A stretch of DNA of 64,000 nt from Gyrodactylus bullatarudis (lineage: Eukaryota > Platyhelminthes > Monogenea > Gyrodactylidea > Gyrodactylidae): contig SSNU01000310.1 of assembly GCA_012064415.1 (NCBI GenBank), positions 372,001-436,000 on the forward strand, written 5' to 3'. Shown one piece after another: positions 1 to 11,340 of this stretch (its first letter is position 1; every line of letters begins with the position of its first letter). A program made the position numbers and the translations under genes. The notes beneath the pieces are model-generated. The model did not search any database and was not told the DNA's origin. It was given only the letters and a program-made list of their open reading frames with translations.

Positions 1-1
1 C

Positions 2-973
2 TTTTTAGGTTGGTTAGAGATGAATAAGATGTCTGAAACTATCAATACTTTCACTGATGTTTACATCAGATATGTCGATGACACTTGTATTCTGATGAAA
101 CCTAATGTATCAATAGATGATTTTTTCTTTAAGATGAACTCATTTCATCCGAATATTAAATTCACTATGGAAAGAGAATCTAATGGTATTTTGAGTTTTC
201 TAGATGTAAAACTAACCAGAAAAGAAGATGGATCAATTTTAAGAAATATTTATAAGAAGAAGACTGATAACGGGAAGTATCTTCATTATGCTAGTTTCAG
301 TCCTATATCTCATAAAATAGGCTTAGTAATTGGTCTAGGTAAGAGGATAAGAAGAATCGCGAGTCCTGAGGAATGGACAAATGAAATAGAGAATTCGAAG
401 TCATGCTTGATGGAAAATGGTTATCCATCCAAATTTGTTGACAAATTCATCAATCAACCTATGGTTTTAGATGAGGAAGTTGAAACAGAAGAGGTGGATA
501 AAATTACTATTTTCATGAAGCTTAACTTCAAAGGAGATGGTTTCAGTAATGATATAAGAAGAAGACTTAATAATCTCATCGATCAACATTATAATAATAT
601 ACAATTTTCAATTGTATTTAAAACACAGAGATTGTTCAGTTTGATTCATAAGGATTTACTCAAGCCTGAAGAGAAAACTCTATTAGTTTATAAATTCCAA
701 TGTGATTGTGGGGCTTCGTGCATAGGAAGAACCATTAGGAAATTGTCAACGAGATCTAATGATCGTATACACAAGGATACCGAGGTTACTAGACATATTA
801 AACAAGAAAACCACTATGCTTCAATTTCAAATTTTTCCGTTTTATATAAAAACCCTGGAGATGACAGCATAGATGTGTGGGTAAAGGAGAAATTCTTTAT
901 CAATCAACACAAACCTAATCTATGTGTTCAGAAAAACTATTCATATAATCTTCAACTACCTTGGCCGATGTGA
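2..973 (+). CDS. Penelope-like retroelement ORF, 5' part outside window (RT + GIY-YIG)
   Basis: The frame is already open at the first base, so the N-terminus lies upstream of the window. The visible protein carries the late reverse transcriptase region with the catalytic YVDD motif (near position 75-86), then a linker and a GIY-YIG-type endonuclease: a CDC pair followed by CIGRT and a basic R-x-L-S-x-R segment (about positions 700-760). This RT plus C-terminal GIY-YIG order is diagnostic of Penelope-like elements. No stop or frameshift interrupts the visible part, so it may be a relatively young copy. A deleted relative lies at 14,025-15,366 and shares a 187-bp block (652-838) that I read as identical. 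Confidence 0.88.
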   Translation, partial: FLGWLEMNKMSETINTFTDVYIRYVDDTCILMKPNVSIDDFFFKMNSFHPNIKFTMERESNGILSFLDVKLTRKEDGSILRNIYKKKTDNGKYLHYASFSPISHKIGLVIGLGKRIRRIASPEEWTNEIENSKSCLMENGYPSKFVDKFINQPMVLDEEVETEEVDKITIFMKLNFKGDGFSNDIRRRLNNLIDQHYNNIQFSIVFKTQRLFSLIHKDLLKPEEKTLLVYKFQCDCGASCIGRTIRKLSTRSNDRIHKDTEVTRHIKQENHYASISNFSVLYKNPGDDSIDVWVKEKFFINQHKPNLCVQKNYSYNLQLPWPM

Positions 974-1608
974 GCTTTTTCACTTTTCTCTCCATTGTTG
1001 CTAATTATTGGAGAGTTTTGGTGTTTTTTCAGCTTGCATTTATTCCTATTTCTAAAACTTTTACTATTTCTTTCATATTTGTAAATTATTATCTTCATTC
1101 AATTATTTAACTCTTATCATTTTTAAAGTGATACCACTGATGATCCTTTAAGAAATACGTATTTGGTGTTAATATATCTTTTTCTTCAATTTTAATATAG
1201 GATTGGGATTAATTTTATGAAGTATCCTTACTCGTTTCATATTAATAAATTTAACTCATTATTGCATCATTAATAACTCTGTGGGGTGGTCTCAAGGTAT
1301 TTCATTCTAGATATGAAATTCTGATGCAAAATTTTACGCTGATCACGAATCTATACCTTTTCTTGATCATTTCTCTTCGAGGTAAACTCTCTCTCGGATC
1401 GCGTATCCATTTGTATGCGATTGAATATGACACTCCCATTGGATCAATGAATTGAGACCAATCTTCACACTTTTTGGTACAAATCAGTAAATCTTCTTCG
1501 TATATTCTTGCTGTACTGATTTCTTGGTATGCTGGAATGAATACGAAACCACACTAAAATCGTCTATCCAACAGCTTATCAATATATCTTTTTCTTCAAT
1601 TTTAATAT
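974..1608 (+). other. 3' tail of the first PLE with a 28-bp direct repeat
   Basis: AT-rich, non-coding. A 28-bp sequence at 1171-1198 recurs without visible change at 1581-1608, so 1199-1580 (382 bp) is bracketed by a direct repeat. It may be an insertion with a long target duplication or a repeat belonging to the PLE. The insert resembles nothing else in the window. Confidence 0.4.
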
Positions 1609-2049
1609 GATTTTTAATGGATTTTCGGAAGTATTTGAAAATTTACGTGAATTATTTATACAGTAAAATCCTATATTGTACTATGTAGACATGAACTTTA
1701 AATACAGTGTCAATTTTGACACAAGTTTTAATAAATTATGATTTTCATCGAATCTGAAGAACAATGTTGAGAAATAAACGTCAAAAACAACAACGAATGT
1801 CATAATAAATGTGAGAGATTTGGTTTTATCAGAAATACATGCGTATTATGCGAAAAAGATATTACAGAAGTGAAATATGTTAATTAAAAATTAAAATAAA
1901 TGTTATCTTGTGAATGAAGATTACAGAAGAATATTGATCAAGAGCTATTTCATCTATAAATGGAAATTCCCAAGACAAATAGATCAAGAGATGAGTCATT
2001 TTAGGGGAGAATATGTAGATTTAAATCGATAAACAAATATTTTACTCAC
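1609..2049. other. AT-rich stretch, nothing recognised
   Basis: No coding frame supported. On the minus strand it should contain the continuation of the CUB-domain gene (3' exons), but I found no exon whose content resembles the family. A possible 29-nt exon near 1934-1962 keeps the frame but has no independent support. Confidence 0.3.
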
Positions 2050-2628
2050 GTAATTTTGAGGCAGTAATGACTAATTTAAAGCCAGCTTCTACATTCGGAG
2101 GTTTCCCATAAAGACCAAAACTTTGAAATTGCATGAGTAAAGTTGTGGAATTGGAGAAATTGAAATTGGGTTCAAAATTTTCCTTACAAAAAGTAATCTT
2201 ACTCTTTCTTGAATAGAAGCTATTGGAGATTTTCAAGAAGGATTTAGAACATTTTTCTGTACTGCTAGGTATGAAAAGCGATTCTATTCTCCAACTGAGT
2301 TTATAGCCGTAAGGAGCAGTAAAGTACATGAAGCATGTAAATTTTTCAGGATAATAATCCTTCAGAGAAGGTTGTTTGACAGGATAATTTTTCAAGAACA
2401 TTGAATGTGAAAAATTTAATTTATCAGTGAACCATGCGTAGTTCCAATCGGAATAGAGAACTGTCGAGATTGGAATGTCATGTATTCGATTAGGTTCACC
2501 TGGAACAAATCTTTTGCAATCTCTAGATAAGAAATCTAGTTATAAGAAATATATTTCTCACAAATTTTTGATGATATGCAAGTATCAACATAATTTAATA
2601 GCACTAAAACGAAATACTTGAAATACAT
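2050..2628 (-). CDS. CUB-domain secreted or membrane protein, first two exons
   Basis: Exon 1 (2628-2562) encodes a methionine and a hydrophobic signal-peptide-like stretch (YFKYFVLVLLNYV). A 41-nt GT-AG intron (2521-2561) joins in phase 1 to exon 2 (2520-2050), which ends at a GTGAG donor. Exon 2 encodes about 157 residues resembling one CUB domain: a YP-x-C-x-M-x-F-x-AP-x-GY-x-L core, a C-x8-L-x-I segment, and a final FKLVI strand. CUB domains are extracellular beta-sandwich interaction modules. The rest of the gene is not recognised; the PLE downstream on this strand (1-1608) may have truncated it. Domain assignment is from motif reading only. Confidence 0.65.
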
Positions 2629-3249
2629 AATTTTACATCTTTAATTTTAAAATTGTAAATTAAGTCGAAGATAAAAACAAATGTTCAATTTTCTTAATGA
2701 GTACTTTATTTTGAATTTGAAAATTTTTAAATCGTGTAACACGATTCGTGTTATAAAATTTATATTTTTTATTGAATAAAATTTATTTATTGAATATCAA
2801 ATAGTTGTCGATAAATTTGAGGCAAATGCACCTCAATCAAATCAATTCGCTTTTTGCAATTTTACAACTGCTTTTAATCACCCAGGTATTAATTAAATTC
2901 CATTGCGTTTCTACTTTTTAGTAATCAAATTAAAACAATTTTTTTTTGTAAAATTATAGTAGCCTTGTTGAATTGGTTTTATATTGAAAAATAATCACTA
3001 TTTATAGCTTTCAAAATTATTTCAGAAAACAATATGACTATCTGTTTTGTGAATCGATATTTGTAAATAGTTAGTTGATCTGGTATTTTATTTAGATTGG
3101 GTATCAAGAATGGAAAGAAGATTACAGGAAAATAGATTTCAAAAATATTTCACGAGTCTCAGTAATGAGTTTGGAGAGGGACACATAGATCTCCTCAACA
3201 TTATAGCTAAAAACTGGCACAATGTGTATGAAAAGTGGCAAGTACTAAA
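2629..3249. other. AT-rich stretch, nothing recognised
   Basis: Presumably the promoter of the minus-strand CUB gene and the 5' part of the LINE copy that follows. No supported coding sequence or repeat. Confidence 0.3.
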
Positions 3250-4320
3250 AGGTCTCTATTGTCTAAGAACTCCTTTATTCATATCTCTAATGTTATTGCT
3301 TCTTATAATCCTCTTATATTTTTTATTACTGAGACCTGGCTTAAACCTGGTTTGCCTGATTCCATGTTTCATATCAATCGCTATAAATTAATTAGATCAG
3401 ATAGATTACTCTCTACTGGGGGTGGTGACTGTCTCTATATTCATGATTCAATAGTTATCAAATCTATAAAGGTTATCACTTTCCCAAATCAAATCATTTT
3501 CTTAAGAATTTTTTTAAACAATCGTTTACTTTCCTTTATACTGCTGTATCGTCCTCCTCTTGGTAGTAAATTCTATGTCAACGATGATGATCTCATTACT
3601 AGCCTGTATTCCTTGATCCCTAACTCTTTCTTTAGTCTAACCATTTTAGGCGATTTTAATTTTCCCTCCGTTGATAATAAGCCTATAGTTCCAGCAAATT
3701 ATGATATGCTTATTTCGAAATTCAACTAAAAACAAATAGTTACTATGCCTACTCGTTTTATTCTGGATCTTGTTTTCACTAACTTGTTTACCTCATCTTC
3801 CGCAACTTCAATACATTTCTCGGATCATAATCTAATTCAAATTAAATCTGATGGTCTGTCACAATACGCGATGTTCTACTCTAATGTGAAAAGAACGGTT
3901 GACTTCAAAAGACTAAACTTTCTGTATTCCCATTATAAGGACTTTCTTTTTTACAATGATAATTTTAATTCTTTCATTTTTAATTTCCTAATTTCTAATT
4001 CTACTAGAGTTATGGTTAATTCCCGAAAAACTCTTAACTTCCTTGATGATCTTGATCTCGTTTGCAGTGATTCCTTCGAAAAAATTATTGCCAAAGATCT
4101 CAAATTTTGTCCTAGAAGAGGTTGATCTAAATTCAAACAATTCTTGAACTTTAATAGACACTCTTCCATTGTTAATTTTACTAATCTTGGCGATAATTCA
4201 TTCTGAGAAAAAGTAAACAATTACTTTGTCTCCACTTTTAATTCGCCTGAAAGTATAGAGCTACAAAACTCCCTGAAAGTGGAACAGATTAAGATTAATC
4301 GGGAGAGTATGCTTATTATA
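3250..4320 (+). pseudogene. CR1/Jockey-type LINE, apurinic-type endonuclease domain (broken)
   Basis: One frame carries ITETWL, RSDR followed by GGG, LYRPP, LGDFN, LDLVFTN and a SDHN motif in the right order for the APE-like endonuclease of non-LTR retrotransposons. Premature stops interrupt it at 3727-3729, about 4123 and about 4204, but the frame is otherwise continuous, so damage is mainly point mutation. The reverse transcriptase that should follow is missing after 4320. Related C-terminal pieces occur at 4990-5343, 7751-8087 and 13,255-13,550, and an RT piece at 46,560-46,850. Confidence 0.85.
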
Positions 4321-4989
4321 TAGGGTTTTTTGGGGAGAAGACTAGTGTCGTTTCATTGGTCAGTCCCTATAGATCAATCAGAGTCGAGTATATATTTTCG
4401 TAATTTTCTGAGGTCATTTTGATCTGTAAGATAAATCTTTTTACATGAATGAAAAGAGAATTCTTCGGGCTATCTCAAACATTAAGAATAATTTTCCTAG
4501 CATACTGAATAAAAAACTTCTTTATTTAATTTTTTAGATAATATGAGTAGCACAATTCGAAAGAGCAAAAAAAGTTATGTACATTGTCAAATCTTCCATA
4601 AACCACAATTAAATCTGCAGGAATAGTTTGATTTCGAAGTTATATCATGTTCATTGTAGCTTTTAGCAGTTTTATTTTAACTAATCGTAACCGTACTTAT
4701 AAGTAAGGATATGGAAAACAAAAATATATAATTATTCATCAAATCAACTAAGCGAGGATTTTAAAGATTCTAAAATATAATTTAAAACCCAAAAAAGTAA
4801 TCCAATTAGAATTTCTACTTTCTTAGCTCATAATACGTATTCTCATGTAATCATTTTCATTTCAAAATTTTTTTACGCTCTCCTGCTTTGCATGTGTTTT
4901 TTTAAGTTATTCAAGAGATTTTTCTTAAGTTTCAAATTAAATTTGAATATGAGGATGACAAAATTTATCTTAATTGTGACTTGAATATT
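4321..4989. other. Non-coding gap within LINE remains
   Basis: Lies where the LINE reverse transcriptase would be expected; no RT motif is readable in any frame. AT-rich, no repeat recognised. Confidence 0.3.
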
Positions 4990-5343
4990 TCACTAATTGA
5001 TTATCGAGTTGATCTATGATTTCTTCATTCCTGTTTTCCTAATATTGATTCTTATAATTCACTAATCTCTATCTCTGGACTTGATCCCTTATGGTTGAGA
5101 AGATCGGCTTTCATTATTAAAAATTTCGCCTCTTTCTCCGAACCAATCCGTAAATGTTATTCCCTCCGTTACACAGCCTACTCGTACCATTTTCTCCTCA
5201 ATCAATTTAGATGTTTAGACTCTAAATTTACGCTCTCGGATTGTGATAACCTTTATGATCTAAAATCAATAATCTCTTATTTAAGAACTAAACTTGATTA
5301 CTCTTTGTCTCTTCTTTACTCTAATTTACATTTGACTGAATAA
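4990..5343 (+). pseudogene. LINE C-terminal tail
   Basis: Open frame ending at 5343 with an aromatic-rich sequence closing in LKSIISYLRTKLDYSLSLLY. The fragment at 7751-7850 carries a clearly related ending (IKAIMLHIRSKLDYTKSLLY), so this is a repeated element tail and not a host gene. It lies downstream of, and on the same strand as, the endonuclease fragment at 3250-4320, and probably belongs to the same deleted copy. Confidence 0.6.
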
Positions 5344-5679
5344 GTCCCCTTTTTGAGACCTTTTACATTCAATAAAGTTAAACCTCTGACTGTGAGATAA
5401 AAGTTTGAATTGATTTAGCACCTGGCTTGTTGTCGTTGCACACTTTGCAATCAATTTCTATTCAGTGTGTATTAGAGACTAATTCTGCTGAAGGACCTTA
5501 AGAGGATGTGCCTACCGCAGAAACCCAGGATGTCTCGTCTTGCTAATGGATTTTATGATTTAAAAAAAAACTATATTTTGAACATCTATGATTTCTCTGT
5601 ACATATTTATGTTATTTATATCAATCTACATAATATAATGTTGCAATTTCAAAAAAAAAGTATATGTTGGTTCTTTTTA
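5344..5679 (+). other. Probable LINE 3' UTR
   Basis: Non-coding, with an A-run at 5651-5659 just before the piggyBac end. Consistent with the 3' tail of the LINE copy. Confidence 0.35.
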
Positions 5680-5683
5680 TTCA

Positions 5684-7262
5684 CCCTTGTCCGATTATTG
5701 GGGTGTTTTCGACCCCAAGACCGATATTTATTCGAATATTTTTCATAAATTTTATCTTTGATACCGAAGGCTTATTATTATTATTCTTATTTTAGGTTTA
5801 ATTTTTCAATATCTCTTTTTGTTGCTGAGATAGAAGGATTGAAATTCTCTAGTCCGTTGCCACTAGCATGGGGGTATAAACCACCCCAAATGCTCCTCAT
5901 ACACCTATACACATATGCCTAGTATCAAAAGAAAAACTACCTCAGAACTAATATGCAAATTCACACCTGGGTTGACAGTGTTTTCCAAAATGGCGGTTGA
6001 AATTTCAGAATTTTTCGATTTATTCATTGATCCTGAAATACTTGAGGATATCACCAAACATACAAATGAGTATGCTCTATTCATAAATAAAAACTTCAAA
6101 TTACTTACTGTAACAGAACTTCGAAGATGGATTGGAATCTGTTTATTTGGTCAGAAGAAAAATTTTCCAGTTGTCATGATATCCTCTCTACATTGTAACT
6201 TGGATGAAGAAGATCGGAAGATTCCTGAAATAATTGATTATTATAATCATACGAAAGGAGGCGTTGATGTTCAAGACCAACTGGTCGGATATTATACGAG
6301 CAAACGAAAATCAGCTAGATGGCCTTTGAAAATTTTCTGGAATATAGTTGATATTGCCGCCTACAATTCTTACATATTATATGGAATAAAATGGCCCCAA
6401 ATAGTTAGTAAGAAAAATAAAAGATCAAGAGGAAATTATATTTTTGAATTAGCAATGAATCTAATGAAAAAAGAAAAAAATATCCTTGAAGATTTTAGTC
6501 CTCCAAAAATAACGCCAAAAAATCTGTTCAAAACAATCAATATGCGAGGATTGTGGACGAAATCAAGACAGACAAACCAAAATAAAATGTTATAAATGTG
6601 ATAAATTTATATGCAAAGAGCATACTTATTCCTTGTGTAAAGATTGCTTATGAAATTAAAAATTATTTTGTTGAAATTCACATACAGTACTCCCTCTTTA
6701 ATAACTGTGTAAAAGTTATCCCCCTAATTTCTACCCCTCAAAAATCTCTTTTGTAAATCGTGACTACTTGTAAGCAGACATATTTACCCAAAAATAGGCT
6801 AAAAATTAATTTTCAACCAAATTGATACCTTTCGAAAGAGATTTTTCTGCTGATCATTTCTATACCATGTTTAGTAGGGATATTTTTAATAGAATTTGCA
6901 GAAAGTATCTTTCAAATTTTTGAAATCTTAAAAATCAGAATTAAGAATTCTTCCTGACTATTTTCTCACATATGGGGTGGGGGCTATAATAATGACTAAT
7001 GTTCGTATTGTTTTGGGATGCAGTCACAGGACCCCGTAAGACCCCCAAAAAAATTTCTCGCTTTCATCTGGCATCAAAGGAATCTAGAATCCTTGTATTG
7101 CATGAATTGAAACCGTATATGGTCAATCTATTCTGTGTATGCTTTCCTGATGGGGTGGGCAATACTTTTACTTCATGTGAAATCATAAAATTTTCATTCA
7201 AAATGTAGTTTTTAATTTGGGGTGTAAAACACCCCAATTCGATGTAACCGGAGTTTAAAGGG
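5684..7262 (+). mobile_element. piggyBac-type transposon, internally deleted
   Basis: The right end reads GGG followed by TTAA (7263-7266), the piggyBac target. The left end begins ACCCTTGTCC after TTCA (5680-5683), a degenerate TTAA. Just inside each end lies a related 21-bp palindrome, TTGGGGTGT-spacer-ACACCCCAA at 7217-7237 and its counterpart at 5698-5718, which supports these as the two ends of one element. The element carries the transposase remnant at 5915-6655. Confidence 0.75.
5915..6655 (+). pseudogene. piggyBac transposase, internal deletion and frameshift
   Basis: The N-terminal part (through TVTELRRWIGICLFG) matches the start of the DDE_Tnp_1_7 domain and the later part carries YNHTKGGVDVQDQL followed by the aromatic RWPLKIFWNIVD segment around the third catalytic aspartate. 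The middle, where the first two catalytic aspartates belong, is absent, so the enzyme cannot be active. The frame closes at 6595. A one-base shift just before that stop opens the expected C-terminal cysteine-rich end (CYKC, then CKEH, then CKDC) ending at about 6652. Confidence 0.85.
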
Positions 7263-7266
7263 TTAA

Positions 7267-7750
7267 GGACAAGGGTTAAGATTTAAATAAACCCACGTAT
7301 ACAGTAGTGGGTCAATTATTTGTTGCACAATTCACTGTAGTTATAAATTTTGGGTATTAAAGAGCTGCTTGATGTGCACCTCGGTAGAGATGATAATTAA
7401 AATGGTACAATAGAATGCGAGAGTTATTTGTGAGACTAGAATTTTTCAATAAATTGAAAGATTCTTTGAATCTCAAAATTAACTGGATTATACGAGTGTA
7501 TGAGAAGAAGTTTTTATTTCTTGTTTAGAAGTTAAGACGTATTTTTGATCTTACTTGGATTGATCGAGAGTGGCACTTTATTTCTTTGTATTGAGTTAGG
7601 ATTAATTATAATTGAAAGTGGTTGGTTTAAAGATACGCAATAATTACAAAAACTTTTGTAAAATCAGCCAACATTTTTGAAAATTCATATAATCTTAGAT
7701 CTACATATATAAATCTATTATATGATTTTTATCTACATATAACATGATTG
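7267..7750. other. Nothing recognised
   Basis: AT-rich sequence between the piggyBac right end and a LINE tail; no supported coding frame. Confidence 0.3.
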
Positions 7751-8087
7751 AAAACAGGTTTAAAATATCAGAATGCAATGATTTGACCAATATTAAGGCA
7801 ATCATGTTGCATATTAGATCTAAATTAGATTATACAAAAAGTCTACTTTATCTTCAATAATTCCAGAATGATTTAATGAAATTTCTTATTTAGTCATTAA
7901 TAATGACTTATTATGTTATTTTTTAAATTTCTTTTATGAAACCTTTTTTCGGAAATTGAATTTATTTATTGCCAACTTATCCAGATAACATTGAGTTTAT
8001 TTTGTATATCCCTGTACAGAACCTCTCTATTTTTATTTATTTTGTATATAATTATTTTTAAATAAATATTGTCGAACAAAAAAAAAT
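7751..8087 (+). pseudogene. LINE C-terminal tail and 3' UTR
   Basis: The frame at about 7764-7858 encodes a segment related to the LINE tail at 4990-5343. It is followed by non-coding sequence ending in an A-run at about 8079-8087, as expected for a 5'-truncated LINE insertion. Confidence 0.6.
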
Positions 8088-8177
8088 TTATGACGATTGA
8101 AAAGAGTTTGAGATTAATGAGCGTTGAAATTGAAGCTCCAACGCATTTGCTATACATTGATCCAAAGTATTGTAAAA

Positions 8178-9120
8178 TTGGTTGATATAAAGTTGGGAAT
8201 CTATGATTTTTACAGAAATCTCGATATTTTCATCAAGAATTCGAATTTGTTAAAGATTTTCTGGAATCCTACTCATGCTACCCAATTTCATCATTTGAAG
8301 AAAAAAAATTATTTTTATGAAAATATGGTCCTTTTTCAAATTCCCATATGGCGCCAAAATCCCATTTTTTCGAACTTTGAGCTGAAAATTTTTGTTGATT
8401 TGAAAGTGGAAGGTTGATCGAAAGAGTTTTTTCAGGATCAAGATTAGACAAGAAAGTTGACAAGCACAGTTAAATTACCGACAGTTACCCCATTTTCGAG
8501 AGATTTTGAATTATTGAAATTTTATTGATTTTCAAGTAGTGAAAATGATCAAAAAACGAAATTCCGCTCCCAAACGACACTAAGGTTGAGCATAAGATCA
8601 GATTTAGTTGAATTGATTTTCTTGTCTAATCTTGATACTGAAAAAACTCTTTCGATCAACCTTCCACTTTCAAATCAACAAAAATTTTCAGCTCAAAGTT
8701 CGAAAAATTGGATTTTGGCGCCATATGGGAATTTGAAAAAGGACCATATTTTCATAAAAATAATTTTTTTTCTTCAAATGGAGAAAGTGGGTAGCATGAG
8801 TGGGATTCCAGAAAATCTTTAACAAGTTATTTAATCATTATTGAGCTGCCACCAGAATAATTATCGAATTAAATTTTCAGATTTAATTTAACACATTTAT
8901 TTACAAAAACTCAAAAATATTTATTATTCATTTATTCTGTATTTAATAGTCTTCGACGAGATTCACAACGTATATACTTTTTATTTATTTTTGTACATAT
9001 TTTATATTGAATTTTACTTTAAATACAGAACTTCTTTCTAACAAAAAAAAATTCGAATTCTTGATGAAAATATCGAGATTACTGTAAAAGTCATAGATTC
9101 CCAACTTCATATCAATTAGT
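8178..9120. repeat. Foldback family A, copy 1, with nested insertion
   Basis: A large imperfect palindrome. Outer arms: 8181-8246 is the inverse of 9051-9118. Inner arms: about 8247-8440 is the inverse of about 8625-8824. About 225 bp (8825-9050) ending in an A-run interrupts the right side and looks like a 5'-truncated LINE insertion. Family A copies occur at least eight more times in the window. Confidence 0.75.
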
Positions 9121-9874
9121 CTTACTAGGCAAGCATTGCAAGAAAAATATTTCTAATTCAATCTCTGCTTGATGATAAATTTCTTACCCTTATTTTTCAT
9201 TTTCTTCAACTTTCACTAGAAAAATGTCTTCAACTTATTTTAATTTGTATCATATTTCTCTCTAATTAAATCTAAATAAAGAATACGACTTTTAATAAAA
9301 ACTTTTAGATTCCAAAATTTTGAATAAAATTATAGAATAATTTTTTTTAATATTACAATTTTTTATTGACAGGTGATCTTGATGTGAATTTTAAATATCC
9401 TTTGTTGAAACTAACTTACTATAAGTCAATATTTAAGGTAAAATACTTAAAATAAACGTTAAAAGAATGTTGTAATATTTTAAAGTTTAAATTGAGCGCC
9501 TTCTAGAGTCAGTCTTATGTAATCTCCACGTAAACTCACTTGTTTTTAACTTTATCGATTCGAATATTCTTGTCAGCTGCTAGTCTAGTATTAAAATTCT
9601 TTCAAGGGCTTCAACAACAAGCCTACACAAAATAAATACTTACAAGCAATTTTATTTGAAGATAATCATGACTACATATAAGAAATAATCAAGCTACCTA
9701 TGAGAGAAAAGAAATTTTTCATTGTTTTTTCTTATCATTTTGTAAATAAGATTCTTGAAAGAAAGAATCATCCTTCATTTTCCATATTAGTTTTCAAGCA
9801 AAATGAATGATATGTATGTTTCTTTCAGAATTTATTAATGGCCCTTGTAAAATGATTTAAACTTTTCTATATAG
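9121..9874. other. Upstream region of P1, nothing recognised
   Basis: AT-rich. A 5' exon of P1 may end near 9854 before a candidate 28-nt intron, but the joined frame does not work, so I do not call it. Confidence 0.3.
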
Positions 9875-10262
9875 ATTAAACAAAGTGAAAGGAATCTTTG
9901 GCAAAGATTTGAATTCCTTGCTCCCAAAAATCATTGAACAAGTTCAGGGTGCCTGTCAGAATGGAAGCATTCCCTTGGGAACTTTCGTCAGTATTATTGG
10001 TCCAGTCAAGAGTCTTATTGGCGGCGATAAAGTGGATGGATTCCTGAAACAATTCACTGGAGGTAAACCCCTCCCAAAGACTCCCTCTAACCCAATATCC
10101 GGCTTTTTTGGAAAGATTGGCGGTGGGGATAGCTCACACTCAGGATCAGGTGGTGGTAGCTCCTCAGCCAATCAAGGAGAACGAGTTGAGGACATAAAAA
10201 TCCCAGAACAGGATGCTCTAGATTTTTTAAAGAATAACATGAGCACTGATGCTAACATCTAA
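9875..10262 (+). CDS. P1, small protein of an unrecognised paralogous family
   Basis: An exon preceded by TATATAG encodes about 129 residues ending at TAA 10260-10262; the true start is not resolved (no ATG at the expected place, so a 5' exon is likely). It shares with P2, P3 and P4 a helical-looking core (LLPKI, then an NGSI turn, then a second helix), a VDGF segment, and a C-terminal motif DALDFL-x-NM-x2-DANI. P1 alone carries an insertion of about 45 residues, rich in Gly, Ser and Pro, between the core and the C-terminal motif. No signal peptide, no cysteine pattern, no catalytic motif. Function unknown; I found no resemblance to a known domain. Confidence 0.7.
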
Positions 10263-10845
10263 CCTATGGACTAATTAAAATGAAAAACCTAACAGATGCA
10301 ATAATCTCAAAATGTATGTTCGTATCAGTAGAATATCCCTTTTTTATTCATTCCTTTCAAAAGACTTGAGTAAGCTTAGATTTCACCATACTATTTTGGC
10401 TCTACTGCCTCTCACTTGATTTTGGTTCTTAGATTCTATTTGAATCATTTCAACAGAAAGATTAAATGATTAGTTTTTCGATAGATTCGTAATCAAAGAT
10501 CTGAGATCTAAAATTGATTTGATGTATTTTAATCAAAAGTACATTACTCAATCATATCCAATAAATACAGTAAATGCTGTATCTCTCTGAATTATTATTA
10601 ATCATCTAATCATGATGCTACCAGGAATATGGATTAAGTTAAACAATACAAAATGTCTTATAGAGAAGACTAATTTTAGTTTTAGACCGACTCTTATGAA
10701 TGTAGAAAAGATTCTGGAAATGAAGATCAACTTTTCAGGTTCCAATTTTCCACCAAGTGGAACAAAACACTTTCGCCAGCAATAATTTGAACTGGAACAA
10801 GATTTTTACATCTCTCATCAGAAAGGATATTTACTAAGCTACAGA
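10263..10845. other. 3' flank of P1, nothing recognised
   Basis: Non-coding; contains an AATAAA at about 10,560 that could serve P1. No repeat recognised before the foldback element. Confidence 0.3.
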
Positions 10846-10849
10846 AGCA

Positions 10850-11335
10850 GATTTTAAAGTGAGAAAGTGATCAAAAGTTGATTTTTAAGGATCACAATAA
10901 GACAAGAAAACCGATGATCCCCATAAAACTTTATAGATAAATCCGACATTTTTCAGGGATCTTGAATTATCAAAATTTCTTCGATTTTCAAGTAGAGAAA
11001 ATGATCAGGAAATCAAATTCAATGTTCACACGATGATGGGAGTTTCTCAAAATTAGCATATTTGAATTCTTTGTCTAATCGTGACAGATCAACTTTTGAT
11101 CACTTTTAAATCAACAAAAATTTTCAACCCTTATTTTTGGCGCTAATTTTTGAGATTAGAATTTTGCCTTAATTCCCTTAAAAATTGATTTCTTTAAATA
11201 TTTTTTCTTGGTGTCCAGAAAGTGGGCCTCATGATCTAGATTCCAAAAAATCCTGATCAAACTCGCATTCTTGATAAAATTGAAACTTTTGTAAAAACCA
11301 CAAATTCACATCTTCATGTTAACTAGCTTTAGTTT
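10850..11335. repeat. Foldback family A, copy 2
   Basis: The signature segments ATTTTCAACCC / GATCAACTTTTGATCAC and the terminal segment near 11,300-11,335 (TTCACATCTTCATGTTAACT) match the family A consensus; 10,855-10,990 is the inverse of about 11,000-11,120. Outer left arm missing. Confidence 0.65.
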
Positions 11336-11340
11336 TAGAG

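Noticed and set aside
8278..8822. Similar open frames in both directions at 8.3-8.8 kb
   Set aside because: They arise from the two arms of a foldback repeat, so the apparent homologous proteins are inverse copies of non-coding DNA.
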